Shown here one piece after another: positions 9,572 through 16,273 of a stretch of DNA of 64,000 nt. The stretch is from Empedobacter sedimenti (GTDB lineage: Bacteria; Bacteroidota; Bacteroidia; Flavobacteriales; Weeksellaceae), in contig NZ_JASCQG010000008.1 of the NCBI RefSeq assembly GCF_030005555.1, positions 98,650 through 162,649 on the forward strand, given 5' to 3'. The notes under the pieces were generated by a model that was given only the letters and a program-made list of their open reading frames with translations, did not search any database and was not told where the DNA came from. A program made the position numbers and the translations under genes. Each line of letters starts with the position of its first letter. Within the stretch, counting starts at the first letter, position 1.

Positions 9572-10336
9572 TTGAGTTCAATTGTCATATTAGGTGCGGG
9601 AAATGTTGCATTTCATTTAACTCGTGCATTAATCGAAAACACTTGCAATGTTCGTCAAATCTTCAATAGAACATTAGAACACGCCAGAGAAATCGGAGAA
9701 GCAAATAGAATTTCGTATACCGATAAAATTTCTGAAATAGAAAAAGCAGACATTTATATTATCGCAAGTGCAGATTCTGGAATCGAAGAATTTTCACATT
9801 ACATTCCTTACGATGATGTTTTGGTCGTTCATACTTCTGGTTCGTCTCCAATATCTGTTCTGAAAGGTGATTACAGAAAAGGTGTTTTCTATCCGTTGCA
9901 AACTTTTTCGAAAGAGAGAACGATGCGTTATGATAACATTCCGTTTTTTATCGAAGCCGAAAATCCTGAAGATTTGAAGAAATTAAATGAATTAGGAAAT
10001 CGTATTTCAAATGAAGTACACGAGCTTAATTTTGCAAGTAGAATGCAAGTGCATATGACAGGTGTTTGGGCAAATAATTTTGTCAATCATTTGTATTATA
10101 TCGCAGGAAATATTTGTGAGCAAAACAATGTTCCGTTCGATGTTTTGTTGCCTCTTATCCAGGAAACTGCAAATAAAGTGATCGAAATGAATCCGAAAGA
10201 CGCACAAACTGGTCCAGCAAAACGTGGCGATCAAGTGATTATTGATCGACATTTAGAAGCGTTACAAAACGATTCGAGATTATTACAGATTTACCAAATA
10301 ATGACAGATTCAATCAAACGAGTTTACGAAAAATGA
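9572..10336 (+). CDS. Rossmann-like / DUF2520 domain oxidoreductase-like protein
   Basis: A 254-residue protein with a nucleotide-binding Rossmann fold (IVILGAGNVAFHLTRAL, residues 4-20) and a C-terminal DUF2520 helical domain (VHMTGVWANNFVNHLYY, LLPLIQETANKV). It resembles ketopantoate or pyrroline-5-carboxylate reductases, but the reaction is unknown. The start codon is TTG at 9572; the glycine-rich loop follows at once, and no ATG lies between. It overlaps the KdsC-like gene by 4 bases (ATGA), so the pair is translationally coupled. A DUF2520-HAD-Maf gene order is common in Flavobacteriia. Confidence 0.88.
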   Translation: MSSIVILGAGNVAFHLTRALIENTCNVRQIFNRTLEHAREIGEANRISYTDKISEIEKADIYIIASADSGIEEFSHYIPYDDVLVVHTSGSSPISVLKGDYRKGVFYPLQTFSKERTMRYDNIPFFIEAENPEDLKKLNELGNRISNEVHELNFASRMQVHMTGVWANNFVNHLYYIAGNICEQNNVPFDVLLPLIQETANKVIEMNPKDAQTGPAKRGDQVIIDRHLEALQNDSRLLQIYQIMTDSIKRVYEK

Positions 10337-10857
10337 TAAGTTATAAAGAAAAACTAAATAACATTAAAACCGTTATTTTAGATGTAGATGGAGTTTTGAC
10401 AGATGGAAATTTAATTTTATTACCAACTGGCGAAATGGTGAGAACAATGAATACACGCGATGGTTATGCAATGCAATTAGCCATCAAACAAGGAATACGA
10501 ATTGCGGTGATTACAGGCGGAAGAGATGAAGCTGTTGTGAATCGTTTAAAATATTTAGGCTTAACAGATATTTACGTGAACAAACGTGATAAAGTAGAAG
10601 CTTTCGAAGATTTACTTTTTTCATATGGATTAGATCCTGATGAAATTGCTTATATGGGTGATGATTATCCTGATTTAGCTGTAATGAGCTTGGTTGGTTT
10701 AGCAGCTTGTCCAAACGATGCGTGTATGGATGTTCGCAAAGCGTCGGAATATATTTCGCCAGAAAATGGAGGAAAAGGTTGTGTTCGTGATTTATTAGAA
10801 CAAATCTTGAAAGTTCAAAACAAATGGTATAATGCAGAAGAAGTAGCTTCTGTATAA
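10333..10857 (+). CDS. kdsC: KdsC-family HAD phosphatase (KDO 8-phosphate phosphatase)
   Basis: A 174-residue cap-less HAD phosphatase of subfamily IIIA, predicted to dephosphorylate 3-deoxy-D-manno-octulosonate 8-phosphate for lipopolysaccharide core synthesis. Motif I is ILDVDGVLTDG (nucleophile D17, acid D19), motif II is TGG (61-63), Lys is at 84/87, and motif IV is MGDDYPDLAVM (D110, D111). This is the full length for KdsC. Coupled to the DUF2520 gene by a 4-base overlap. KdsC is the best family match; other KdsC-like sugar phosphatases cannot be excluded without assay. Confidence 0.88.
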   Translation: MISYKEKLNNIKTVILDVDGVLTDGNLILLPTGEMVRTMNTRDGYAMQLAIKQGIRIAVITGGRDEAVVNRLKYLGLTDIYVNKRDKVEAFEDLLFSYGLDPDEIAYMGDDYPDLAVMSLVGLAACPNDACMDVRKASEYISPENGGKGCVRDLLEQILKVQNKWYNAEEVASV

Positions 10858-10904
10858 AAGAATTGAACAAATTAAATATTCATTTTTCTGCTTAAAATCG
10901 GCAT

Positions 10905-11060
10905 TAAATCTATCACGTTAAGAAAATGTTCGAATGTAACGTTAAGAAGATTTTAGCCCGTAGGGTTTTTAAAATCTTTAGTGAAATGAAAACATTTTTA
11001 GTGAATAGATTTACAGCCTTGACTTTTTTGTTTCGTTTTTGTGTCAAGACAAAAATGAAA
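10905..11060. repeat. Composite inverted-repeat element between kdsC and maf
   Basis: Most of the kdsC-maf gap is one structured element. An imperfect palindrome with arms of about 50 bases spans 10905-11013: the outer arms are taaatctatcac and gtgaatagattta, the inner ones agattttagccc and gggtttttaaaatct, closing on gta. A second hairpin follows: cttgac (11018-11023) with gtcaag (11043-11048), interlocked with tttcgtttttgt (11031-11042) and acaaaaatgaaa (11049-11060). From memory it resembles dispersed intergenic repeats of flavobacteria. No open frame lies inside. It could be a mobile palindromic element, a processed RNA or a transcript end. Confidence 0.55.
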
Positions 11061-11122
11061 AGAGTATAAAATTTTAGCCAGAAATAACAGATAAAAATTT
11101 ATCAGAATAACAAATCATTAAA

Positions 11123-11707
11123 ATGTTATTAACAGAAAAATTAAAAGATACCAATATCATTTTGGCATCACAATCGCCAAGAAGAAAAGAACTTTTAGCT
11201 GGATTAGGATTGCAATTTTCGACAATTTCATTGGATATCGACGAAACATTTGATCGCAACGAATTCAAGAAAGAACAAATCACCGAATATCTTTCCGCTA
11301 AAAAAGCAAAAGCTTATACGGATATTCAACCAAATGATTTGATTATAACATCGGATACGACTGTTTGGGTGGATAATGAATCGTTAGAAAAAGCTTCGAA
11401 TAGAGAAGAAGCGTACGAAATGATTAAAAAATTAAGCGGAAAAACACATTCAGTTTATACATCGGTTACAATTCGTTCTGTAGAGAAAGAAGTTACTTTT
11501 TCGGACGAAACACAAGTAACTTTCGCAGATTTAACGGACGAAGAAATATATTTCTATATCGATAATTACAAACCTTTTGATAAAGCGGGCGCTTACGGCG
11601 TTCAGGAATGGATTGGTTATATTGGTGTGGACAATATGAATGGAAGTTATTTCAATGTAATGGGACTTCCTACACATAAGTTGTATAAAGAATTAGTAAA
11701 ATTCTAA
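11123..11707 (+). CDS. maf: Maf family nucleotide pyrophosphatase
   Basis: A 194-residue Maf/HAM1-superfamily enzyme that hydrolyses non-canonical or pyrimidine nucleoside triphosphates (dTTP/UTP type, YhdE-like) to the monophosphate and pyrophosphate. Signatures: ASQSPRRKELL (residues 15-25), the SAKKAKAY lysines, catalytic Asp in IITSDTTVW (D78), SGKTHSVYT, and FDKAGAYGVQEW with the C-terminal GSYFNVMGLP. Cytosolic. It lies downstream of the inverted-repeat element and ends at a strong UUCG-loop terminator, so it is probably its own transcription unit or the end of the kdsC unit. Confidence 0.93.
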   Translation: MLLTEKLKDTNIILASQSPRRKELLAGLGLQFSTISLDIDETFDRNEFKKEQITEYLSAKKAKAYTDIQPNDLIITSDTTVWVDNESLEKASNREEAYEMIKKLSGKTHSVYTSVTIRSVEKEVTFSDETQVTFADLTDEEIYFYIDNYKPFDKAGAYGVQEWIGYIGVDNMNGSYFNVMGLPTHKLYKELVKF

Positions 11708-11714
11708 ACATATT

Positions 11715-11739
11715 ATCCAGCTTCGGCTGGATTTTTTTA
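11715..11739 (+). terminator. UUCG-tetraloop terminator after maf
   Basis: atccagc (11715-11721), loop ttcg, gctggat (11726-11732), then a T-run: a textbook intrinsic terminator. Confidence 0.92.
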
Positions 11740-11747
11740 TTCTACTA

Positions 11748-11818
11748 TTTGTCATGTTGAACTTGTTTCAACATCGCATATTGAAGATTAAATTCTTCGA
11801 CAAGCTCAGAATGACAAA
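11748..11818. repeat. Imperfect inverted repeat, dispersed-repeat type
   Basis: The ends tttgtcat (11748-11755) and atgacaaa (11811-11818) are perfect inverted repeats. Inside, tgaacttgtttcaa pairs imperfectly with ttcttcgacaagctca. I recall very similar sequences in the intergenic regions of many flavobacterial genomes. Only one copy is in this window, so dispersal is not shown here. Confidence 0.6.
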
Positions 11819-11862
11819 AAACGACTTCACTTTTCTTTATTCTAAAACATTATTAATTATCG

Positions 11863-11870
11863 TATTTTTG
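11863..11870 (+). promoter_or_regulatory. -7 promoter box (TATTTTTG) of nadD
   Basis: A TAnnTTTG match 21 bases before the nadD start codon; a transcription start near 11877 is inferred. Confidence 0.45.
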
Positions 11871-11891
11871 TTTTTCTAAAAAATCAATTTT

Positions 11892-12458
11892 ATGAAGGTC
11901 GGTTTATATTTTGGATCATTCAATCCTATTCATGTCGGACATTTAATTATTGCCAATCATTTTCAACAATTCACCGATTTGGACCAGGTTTGGTTTGTGG
12001 TTTCGCCTCAAAATCCGTTGAAGAAAAAAAGTTCTTTGGCAAATGAATATGATCGATTAGAAATGGTAGAGTTAGCGATAAAAGATTATCCTAATCTTCG
12101 TGCATCTAACATCGAATTTACGTTACCGAAACCGTCGTATACAATTGATACGTTAATTCATCTAAACGAAAAATTTCCTGAGCATGACTTTGCGTTGATT
12201 ATGGGTTCTGATAATTTGGATGGAATTTCTAAATGGAAAAATGCCGATATTTTAATGCGCGATTATCAATTGTATGTTTATCCGCGTCCTGGTTATTCGC
12301 AAGAAGAAAATTACGATAATGTCGAAATGGTGGAAGCGCCTTTGATGGAAATTTCTTCTACATTTATCAGAAATGCAATCAAAGATGGAAAAAATATAAA
12401 ACCTATGTTGCCTCCAAAAGTTTGGGAATATTTGGATGGAAGTAATTTGTATGGATGA
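11892..12458 (+). CDS. nadD: Nicotinate-nucleotide adenylyltransferase
   Basis: A 188-residue nucleotidyltransferase that joins ATP and nicotinate mononucleotide into deamido-NAD in NAD synthesis. GSFNPIHVGH (residues 8-17) holds the phosphate-binding HxGH motif, and MEISSTFIRNAIKDGK near the C-terminus is the family ISSTxIR motif. IMGSDNLDGISKWK is also typical. The length is normal. It links functionally with nadABC at 43-47 kb and pnuC at 57 kb. Preceded by a TAnnTTTG box just after the inverted repeat. Confidence 0.95.
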   Translation: MKVGLYFGSFNPIHVGHLIIANHFQQFTDLDQVWFVVSPQNPLKKKSSLANEYDRLEMVELAIKDYPNLRASNIEFTLPKPSYTIDTLIHLNEKFPEHDFALIMGSDNLDGISKWKNADILMRDYQLYVYPRPGYSQEENYDNVEMVEAPLMEISSTFIRNAIKDGKNIKPMLPPKVWEYLDGSNLYG

Positions 12459-12490
12459 ATTTAATTTGAAAATGAGAGAATTTGCAGATT

Positions 12491-12847
12491 ATGGATTGGG
12501 AAAATTTTATAGAATTTGAATCATTAAGAATTCAAAAACAATTTGCTAGAGAAATTCGATTTGGTCCAACTTTTTTTACGCTTAATTCAAATCCTGAAAT
12601 TAAAGAATTAAATAATAAAATCTTTGGAGATTGGTTTTATAAACACAATTCAACGATATATTTACAACAATGGAATTCTACTAAAAATCCAGATACAAAT
12701 CTTATTGCAATAGATATATTTACACTTCAATATAAAATTGTATTAGAAAATATAAAATCTGTTTTTGGAGAAATGAGATACAGAAATAATCAATTATATT
12801 TTGTAGATCAATACAATAAAAAAGAATATTTAATCACAGAATCATGA
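12491..12847 (+). CDS. Hypothetical protein (118 aa)
   Basis: I do not recognise this family. The frame can open with TTG at 12482, but the ATG at 12491 (MDWENFIEFES) is the better start, giving 118 residues. It is soluble, with no signal peptide, rich in aromatic residues and Asn (GDWFYKHNSTIYLQQW, FGEMRYRNNQLYFVDQYN), and suggests a small mixed alpha/beta fold. It ends with an ATGA overlap with the acetyltransferase downstream, so the two are probably translated together. It may be an accessory of that enzyme, but this is only positional. Confidence 0.65.
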   Translation: MDWENFIEFESLRIQKQFAREIRFGPTFFTLNSNPEIKELNNKIFGDWFYKHNSTIYLQQWNSTKNPDTNLIAIDIFTLQYKIVLENIKSVFGEMRYRNNQLYFVDQYNKKEYLITES

Positions 12848-13284
12848 CAAAACAAGCCTCTATAAATAATTTACAAGAAATAGTTCCTTTATTTGATGCA
12901 TATCGTCAATTTTATGATAAGAAATCTGATGTAAAAGCAGCAGAAGAATTTCTAGAAGCGAGAATTGTGAATGATGAGTCGGTTATCTTTTTAGCCTATA
13001 ATAAAGACGAAAAAGCAGTTGGTTTTGTACAATTGTTTCCTTCATTTTCATCTACTCGAATGAAACGTTTCTGGATTTTGAATGATTTATTTGTTTCTCC
13101 AGAATTTCGAGGACAAGGTTTTTCAAGAGAATTGATAGAAGAAGCAAAAAGTTTATGTCGTAAAACAGATGCTTGTGCGATGTTGTTAGAAACCAGTGTT
13201 ACGAATGATATTGGAAATTCGTTATATCCAAGTGCTGGATTTCAATTGCGCGATGATGCAAATTTTTATGAATGGGAAGTCTAA
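12844..13284 (+). CDS. GNAT family N-acetyltransferase
   Basis: A 146-residue Gcn5-related acetyltransferase. The acetyl-CoA loop is visible as LFVSPEFRGQGFSRELIEEA (Q/RxxGxG/A pattern), preceded by the beta strand VGFVQLFPSF and followed by AMLLETSVTNDIGNSLYPSAGF, a typical C-terminal half. The acceptor substrate is unknown. It overlaps the upstream hypothetical gene by 4 bases and converges with the DUF3820 gene, whose stop overlaps its own by 4 bases, leaving no room for a terminator. Confidence 0.88.
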   Translation: MTKQASINNLQEIVPLFDAYRQFYDKKSDVKAAEEFLEARIVNDESVIFLAYNKDEKAVGFVQLFPSFSSTRMKRFWILNDLFVSPEFRGQGFSRELIEEAKSLCRKTDACAMLLETSVTNDIGNSLYPSAGFQLRDDANFYEWEV

Positions 13285-13511
13285 CCAAATTGACGTTTCA
13301 ATTCGTAGATAATATCTTCTAAACCATTCAGCTTTATTTCGTAAACAGTCGATAATAAATCTCCTAATTTTCCTTTCGGAAAACCACCTTTACCAACAAA
13401 CCATTCCAAATAAGAAACAGGTAAATCGCACAACAATCGCCCTTCGTATTTACCGAAAGGCATTTTTGTTGTGACAATTTCTTTTAATATTTCAGGACGA
13501 AATCCTTCCAT
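13281..13511 (-). CDS. DUF3820 family protein
   Basis: A small 76-residue protein with the DUF3820 signature: MPFGKYEGRLLCDLPVSYLEW and FPKGKLGDLL. The family includes a putative quorum-sensing-regulated virulence-factor fold, but its biochemical role is unknown. It starts at the stop codon of the rhodanese gene (overlapping stop and start), forming the last gene of the leftward pth-rhodanese-DUF3820 unit. Confidence 0.88.
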   Translation of the reverse strand: MEGFRPEILKEIVTTKMPFGKYEGRLLCDLPVSYLEWFVGKGGFPKGKLGDLLSTVYEIKLNGLEDIIYELKRQFG

Positions 13512-13924
13512 TATTTTGCTACAGTTCCTTTGTACGTCGACATTCCATCTTTGAAATTCTTCGCATTTTTAAAACCTTTTTCTTGCATTTTTTCTGTTGC
13601 TAATTTTGCTCTAACACCAGATTTGCAATAAATAAAATAATTCTTTTTTGTATCTAATTTCTGAATTTCATCTTCGAAATTTGGATTCTTCACATCAATG
13701 TTAACCGCTCCAGGAACATGACCTTCAGCAAATTCTTCAGGTGTACGAACATCTAACAAAACATTCTTTTTGTTCTTGAAATTAATTTCATTTACATTGT
13801 CTAACGTCGAAGTTACTTCTTCTATTTTCGCTTCTTTTTCTTCTGAGTTTGCAGAATTACTTGCACAAGAACCTAAAAAAAGTGTCCCTGCAATCATCGC
13901 AACTCCTAAAATTTTATTTACCAT
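13511..13924 (-). CDS. Rhodanese-like domain lipoprotein
   Basis: A 137-residue protein with a lipoprotein signal (LFLGSCAS, Cys at about residue 20), a short Glu-rich linker and one rhodanese domain at about residues 45-135. The active-site loop is CKSGVRA with the Cys persulfide carrier; VLLDVRTPEEFAEGHVPGAVNI is the family CH2A region. The protein should be anchored in the envelope and carry sulfane sulfur or act in redox housekeeping; the acceptor is unknown. Its start overlaps pth by 11 bases and its end overlaps DUF3820, so the three form one operon. Confidence 0.9.
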   Translation of the reverse strand: MVNKILGVAMIAGTLFLGSCASNSANSEEKEAKIEEVTSTLDNVNEINFKNKKNVLLDVRTPEEFAEGHVPGAVNIDVKNPNFEDEIQKLDTKKNYFIYCKSGVRAKLATEKMQEKGFKNAKNFKDGMSTYKGTVAK

Positions 13925-14480
13925 TATATTGATTCATTGTATTCCCTAATCCCTGAAAAATAAACGACAAAGCAGCATCTGCAGCCAAATTTAATCGTTC
14001 ATTCATTTTTTCATTTTCTTCTGCTGACCAATCGCCTAACACATAATCCACTTGTTTTCCTTCCGAAAACTCATTTCCTACACCAAAGCGTAATCGCGCA
14101 TAATTTTGTCCACCAACTTTGTTCTGAATATCCTTCAAACCATTGTGCCCGCCGTCGCTACCTTTTCCACGCATACGAATTGTTCCGAAAGGCAAGTTCA
14201 AATCATCTGTAATAACAAAAATATTTTCTAACGAAATATTTTCTTTTTTCATCCAAAAACGAACTGCATCTCCACTCAAATTCATGTATGTATTTGGTTT
14301 TAACAACGTAACAGGACGCGCTTTATATTTAAACTGAGCAACTTCACCAAAATTTGATGGCGAAAATTTGGCATCAACTTTTTTAGCAATTTCTTCAACA
14401 ACCTTGAAGCCAATATTATGACGAGTATTTTCGTATTGAGCACCAATATTACCAAGCCCAATAATCAGATATTTTTGCAT
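13914..14480 (-). CDS. pth: Peptidyl-tRNA hydrolase
   Basis: A 188-residue Pth1-type enzyme that cleaves the ester bond of peptidyl-tRNAs dropped from the ribosome. Signatures: IIGLGNIGAQYENTRHNIGF with catalytic His21, LLKPNTYMNLSG (Asn), ITDDLNLPFGTIRMRG (Asp), and GSDGGHNGLKDI. The length is normal and it is cytosolic. It is first in a tight leftward operon with the rhodanese lipoprotein and DUF3820, an order that is positional and not functionally obvious. Confidence 0.96.
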   Translation of the reverse strand: MQKYLIIGLGNIGAQYENTRHNIGFKVVEEIAKKVDAKFSPSNFGEVAQFKYKARPVTLLKPNTYMNLSGDAVRFWMKKENISLENIFVITDDLNLPFGTIRMRGKGSDGGHNGLKDIQNKVGGQNYARLRFGVGNEFSEGKQVDYVLGDWSAEENEKMNERLNLAADAALSFIFQGLGNTMNQYNGK

Positions 14481-14592
14481 GAAACAAAATTACATCTTTT
14501 TGCAATCATTCGAAATAAATATTTAACTTCGCTTTAAAATCTACTAAATTGGTATAGATTTTGAAAACAAAAGAAATCGATAAAAATTTATC

Positions 14593-15108
14593 ATGAAAAA
14601 AATAATTAGCGTTTTAATATTATTTATTGGAATGAATGCATTTGCGCAAAAAATTCCGTCAGTGATGAAAACTGAATTTCCAACAGCTGCTTTGCAAGAT
14701 AACGTAGTCGATTTGGAAGGAAATTCGGCAACCTTAGAAAAGGTTTTTTCTAACTATAAAGGAAAAATTGTTCTGTTAGATTTATGGGCAACTTGGTGTG
14801 GAGACTGTATCACAAACATGCCAGCTTTGAAATCTTTGCACGAAAAAAATCCTGATGTAACCTTTGTTTACCTTTCATTGGACAAGAATGAGGAAGCTTG
14901 GAAAAAAGGTATTGAAAAATATCAAATTGAGGGTCAGCACTTTTACTTAGGAAACAATTTTAAGGGCAATTTTGGCACAAGTATTGATTTAAATTGGATA
15001 CCGAGATATTTGGTTCTTGATCAAGATGGGAAAATCGCAGATTACTATAGTGTTAAAGCTGATGATCCTAAAGTTCAGGAAACAATTGATCGTTTACGAA
15101 ATAAATAG
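14593..15108 (+). CDS. TlpA-like periplasmic thioredoxin-fold protein
   Basis: A 171-residue secreted protein with a cleavable signal peptide (MKKIISVLILFIGMNAFAQ) and a redoxin/TlpA domain. The active site is WATWCGDC near residues 65-72, a CxxC motif with Gly-Asp instead of the common Gly-Pro; the cis-Pro loop is WIPRYLVLDQDG. It would reduce or exchange disulfides in the periplasm, for example in cytochrome c maturation or antioxidant defence. It is monocistronic, with its own terminator. Confidence 0.9.
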   Translation: MKKIISVLILFIGMNAFAQKIPSVMKTEFPTAALQDNVVDLEGNSATLEKVFSNYKGKIVLLDLWATWCGDCITNMPALKSLHEKNPDVTFVYLSLDKNEEAWKKGIEKYQIEGQHFYLGNNFKGNFGTSIDLNWIPRYLVLDQDGKIADYYSVKADDPKVQETIDRLRNK

Positions 15109-15126
15109 TTTATAGTTTACCAACCA

Positions 15127-15164
15127 AAGGGTGATTGAAATTGAAAAATCAATCACCCTTTTCT
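15127..15164 (+). terminator. Rho-independent terminator after the TlpA gene
   Basis: A perfect 12-bp stem, aagggtgattga (15127-15138) with tcaatcaccctt (15149-15160), then a T-rich tail. Confidence 0.88.
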
Positions 15165-15292
15165 TTTATTAATCATTAAAAATCAATATCTTTCATAGAA
15201 TAAAAATAAATCTTCTATAATTTTTTATAGATCATTTTTTGTATCAAACTTTTAGTTATTATTGCATTGATTTTAATACCCTTTTTATTTAT

Positions 15293-16273
15293 ATGAAAAT
15301 ATGCTTCGTAATGTATCCTTGGGACAAGGTTGAACCAGGTAAAGATACCACAATGCGAATTATCAAAGAATGTGTAGACCGTGGTTTTGAGGTATCCTAT
15401 TTAACAAAAAAAGATATCTCTATTGCCAAAGGTAAAGTTGTAGGAAACTGCAAAAAAATGATCACAACAGAAACGCCAGATTGTGTTGAGTTTTATCATA
15501 CCATGAAGTTTGAAAGCAGCATAAAAGATTTGACCGAATTTGATATGATTTTTATGAGAGCTGATCCTCCTATTGATCCGCTTTTGTTGAATATGTTAGA
15601 ATTAATTGAAGACAAAGTTTTCTTCGTAAATAAAATTTCGGGATTACGTAAAGCAAATAACAAAATATACGCCGCTTCTTTTGATGACGGACAAGAAACG
15701 ATTGTTCCGCAAACGCTTATTACAAAAGACATTGATTTAATAAAATCGTTTGTAGAGGAAAATAATTTCGAGAAATTTATCATCAAACCTTTAGATGGAA
15801 TGGGGGGTAAAGGTGTTATACTTTTCGAACGAAAAAATATTGGTAACTTAAGCTCGATTTGCGATTTTTATATCAATCATACCGGAAATTCTCAGCCTAT
15901 TATTTGTCAAAATTATATAGAAGGTGCAGAAAAAGGTGATGTTCGTGCCATTGTGATTAATGGCGAACCAATTGGTGCAATTATGCGTGTTCCTGCAGAA
16001 GGCGATCATCGTTCTAATATTTCGGCTGGTGGCTCTGCAATTAAGCATGATATGAGTGAACATGAGTTAGAATTGTGCCGTAAAATAGGAAAACAGCTAA
16101 ATGAAGATGGAATTTATTTTTGCGGAATCGATTTGATTAACGGGAAAATGGTTGAGCTAAATGTCGTAAGTCCTGGAGGAATTGTTCCTCACAATAATGT
16201 AAACAATAACAACGAAATTCAGAAACAAATCGTGACGATGTTATTGGAGAAATATAAAGAATTTAAAGCATGA
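15293..16273 (+). CDS. GshB-like ATP-grasp ligase
   Basis: A 326-residue ATP-grasp enzyme of the prokaryotic glutathione-synthetase type, starting MKICFVMYPWD; an upstream TTG extension to 15239 is rejected. It has a GshB-like N-domain (FMRADPPIDPLLLNML), the ATP-grasp core KPLDGMGGKGVILFER, and the metal/nucleotide region MRVPAEGDHRSNISAGGSA and GIDLINGKMVELNVVSPGG. The canonical GshB ending NVTSPTC is changed to NVVSPGG. No gshA is seen, and bshC implies bacillithiol, so true glutathione synthesis is doubtful. It overlaps the next gene by 4 bases (ATGA), a FGase-DUF1704 fusion; together they may ligate and remove an amino acid or peptide tag. The function is inferred. Confidence 0.85.
   Translation: MKICFVMYPWDKVEPGKDTTMRIIKECVDRGFEVSYLTKKDISIAKGKVVGNCKKMITTETPDCVEFYHTMKFESSIKDLTEFDMIFMRADPPIDPLLLNMLELIEDKVFFVNKISGLRKANNKIYAASFDDGQETIVPQTLITKDIDLIKSFVEENNFEKFIIKPLDGMGGKGVILFERKNIGNLSSICDFYINHTGNSQPIICQNYIEGAEKGDVRAIVINGEPIGAIMRVPAEGDHRSNISAGGSAIKHDMSEHELELCRKIGKQLNEDGIYFCGIDLINGKMVELNVVSPGGIVPHNNVNNNNEIQKQIVTMLLEKYKEFKA

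Noticed and set aside
10511..10870. 119-codon open frame on the minus strand over kdsC
   Set aside because: It lies wholly antisense to a clear KdsC frame, has no recognisable domain, and its composition (Leu, His, Asn) is typical of a shadow frame in AT-rich DNA.
14485..14492. Minus-strand -7 box (TAATTTTG) for pth
   Set aside because: It lies five bases from the ATG, which would put the transcript start at or past the start codon, and there is no -33 element; treated as chance.
15239..15292. Upstream TTG start for the ATP-grasp gene
   Set aside because: The added residues are hydrophobic and aromatic and unrelated to GshB; MKICFVMYPWD at 15293 is the normal family start.
15293..16273. Calling the ATP-grasp gene gshB (glutathione synthetase)
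   Set aside because: The end motif differs from GshB, no gshA is in view, bshC indicates bacillithiol, and it is coupled to a FGase-DUF1704 gene. Similarity to GshB is kept only as a fold description.
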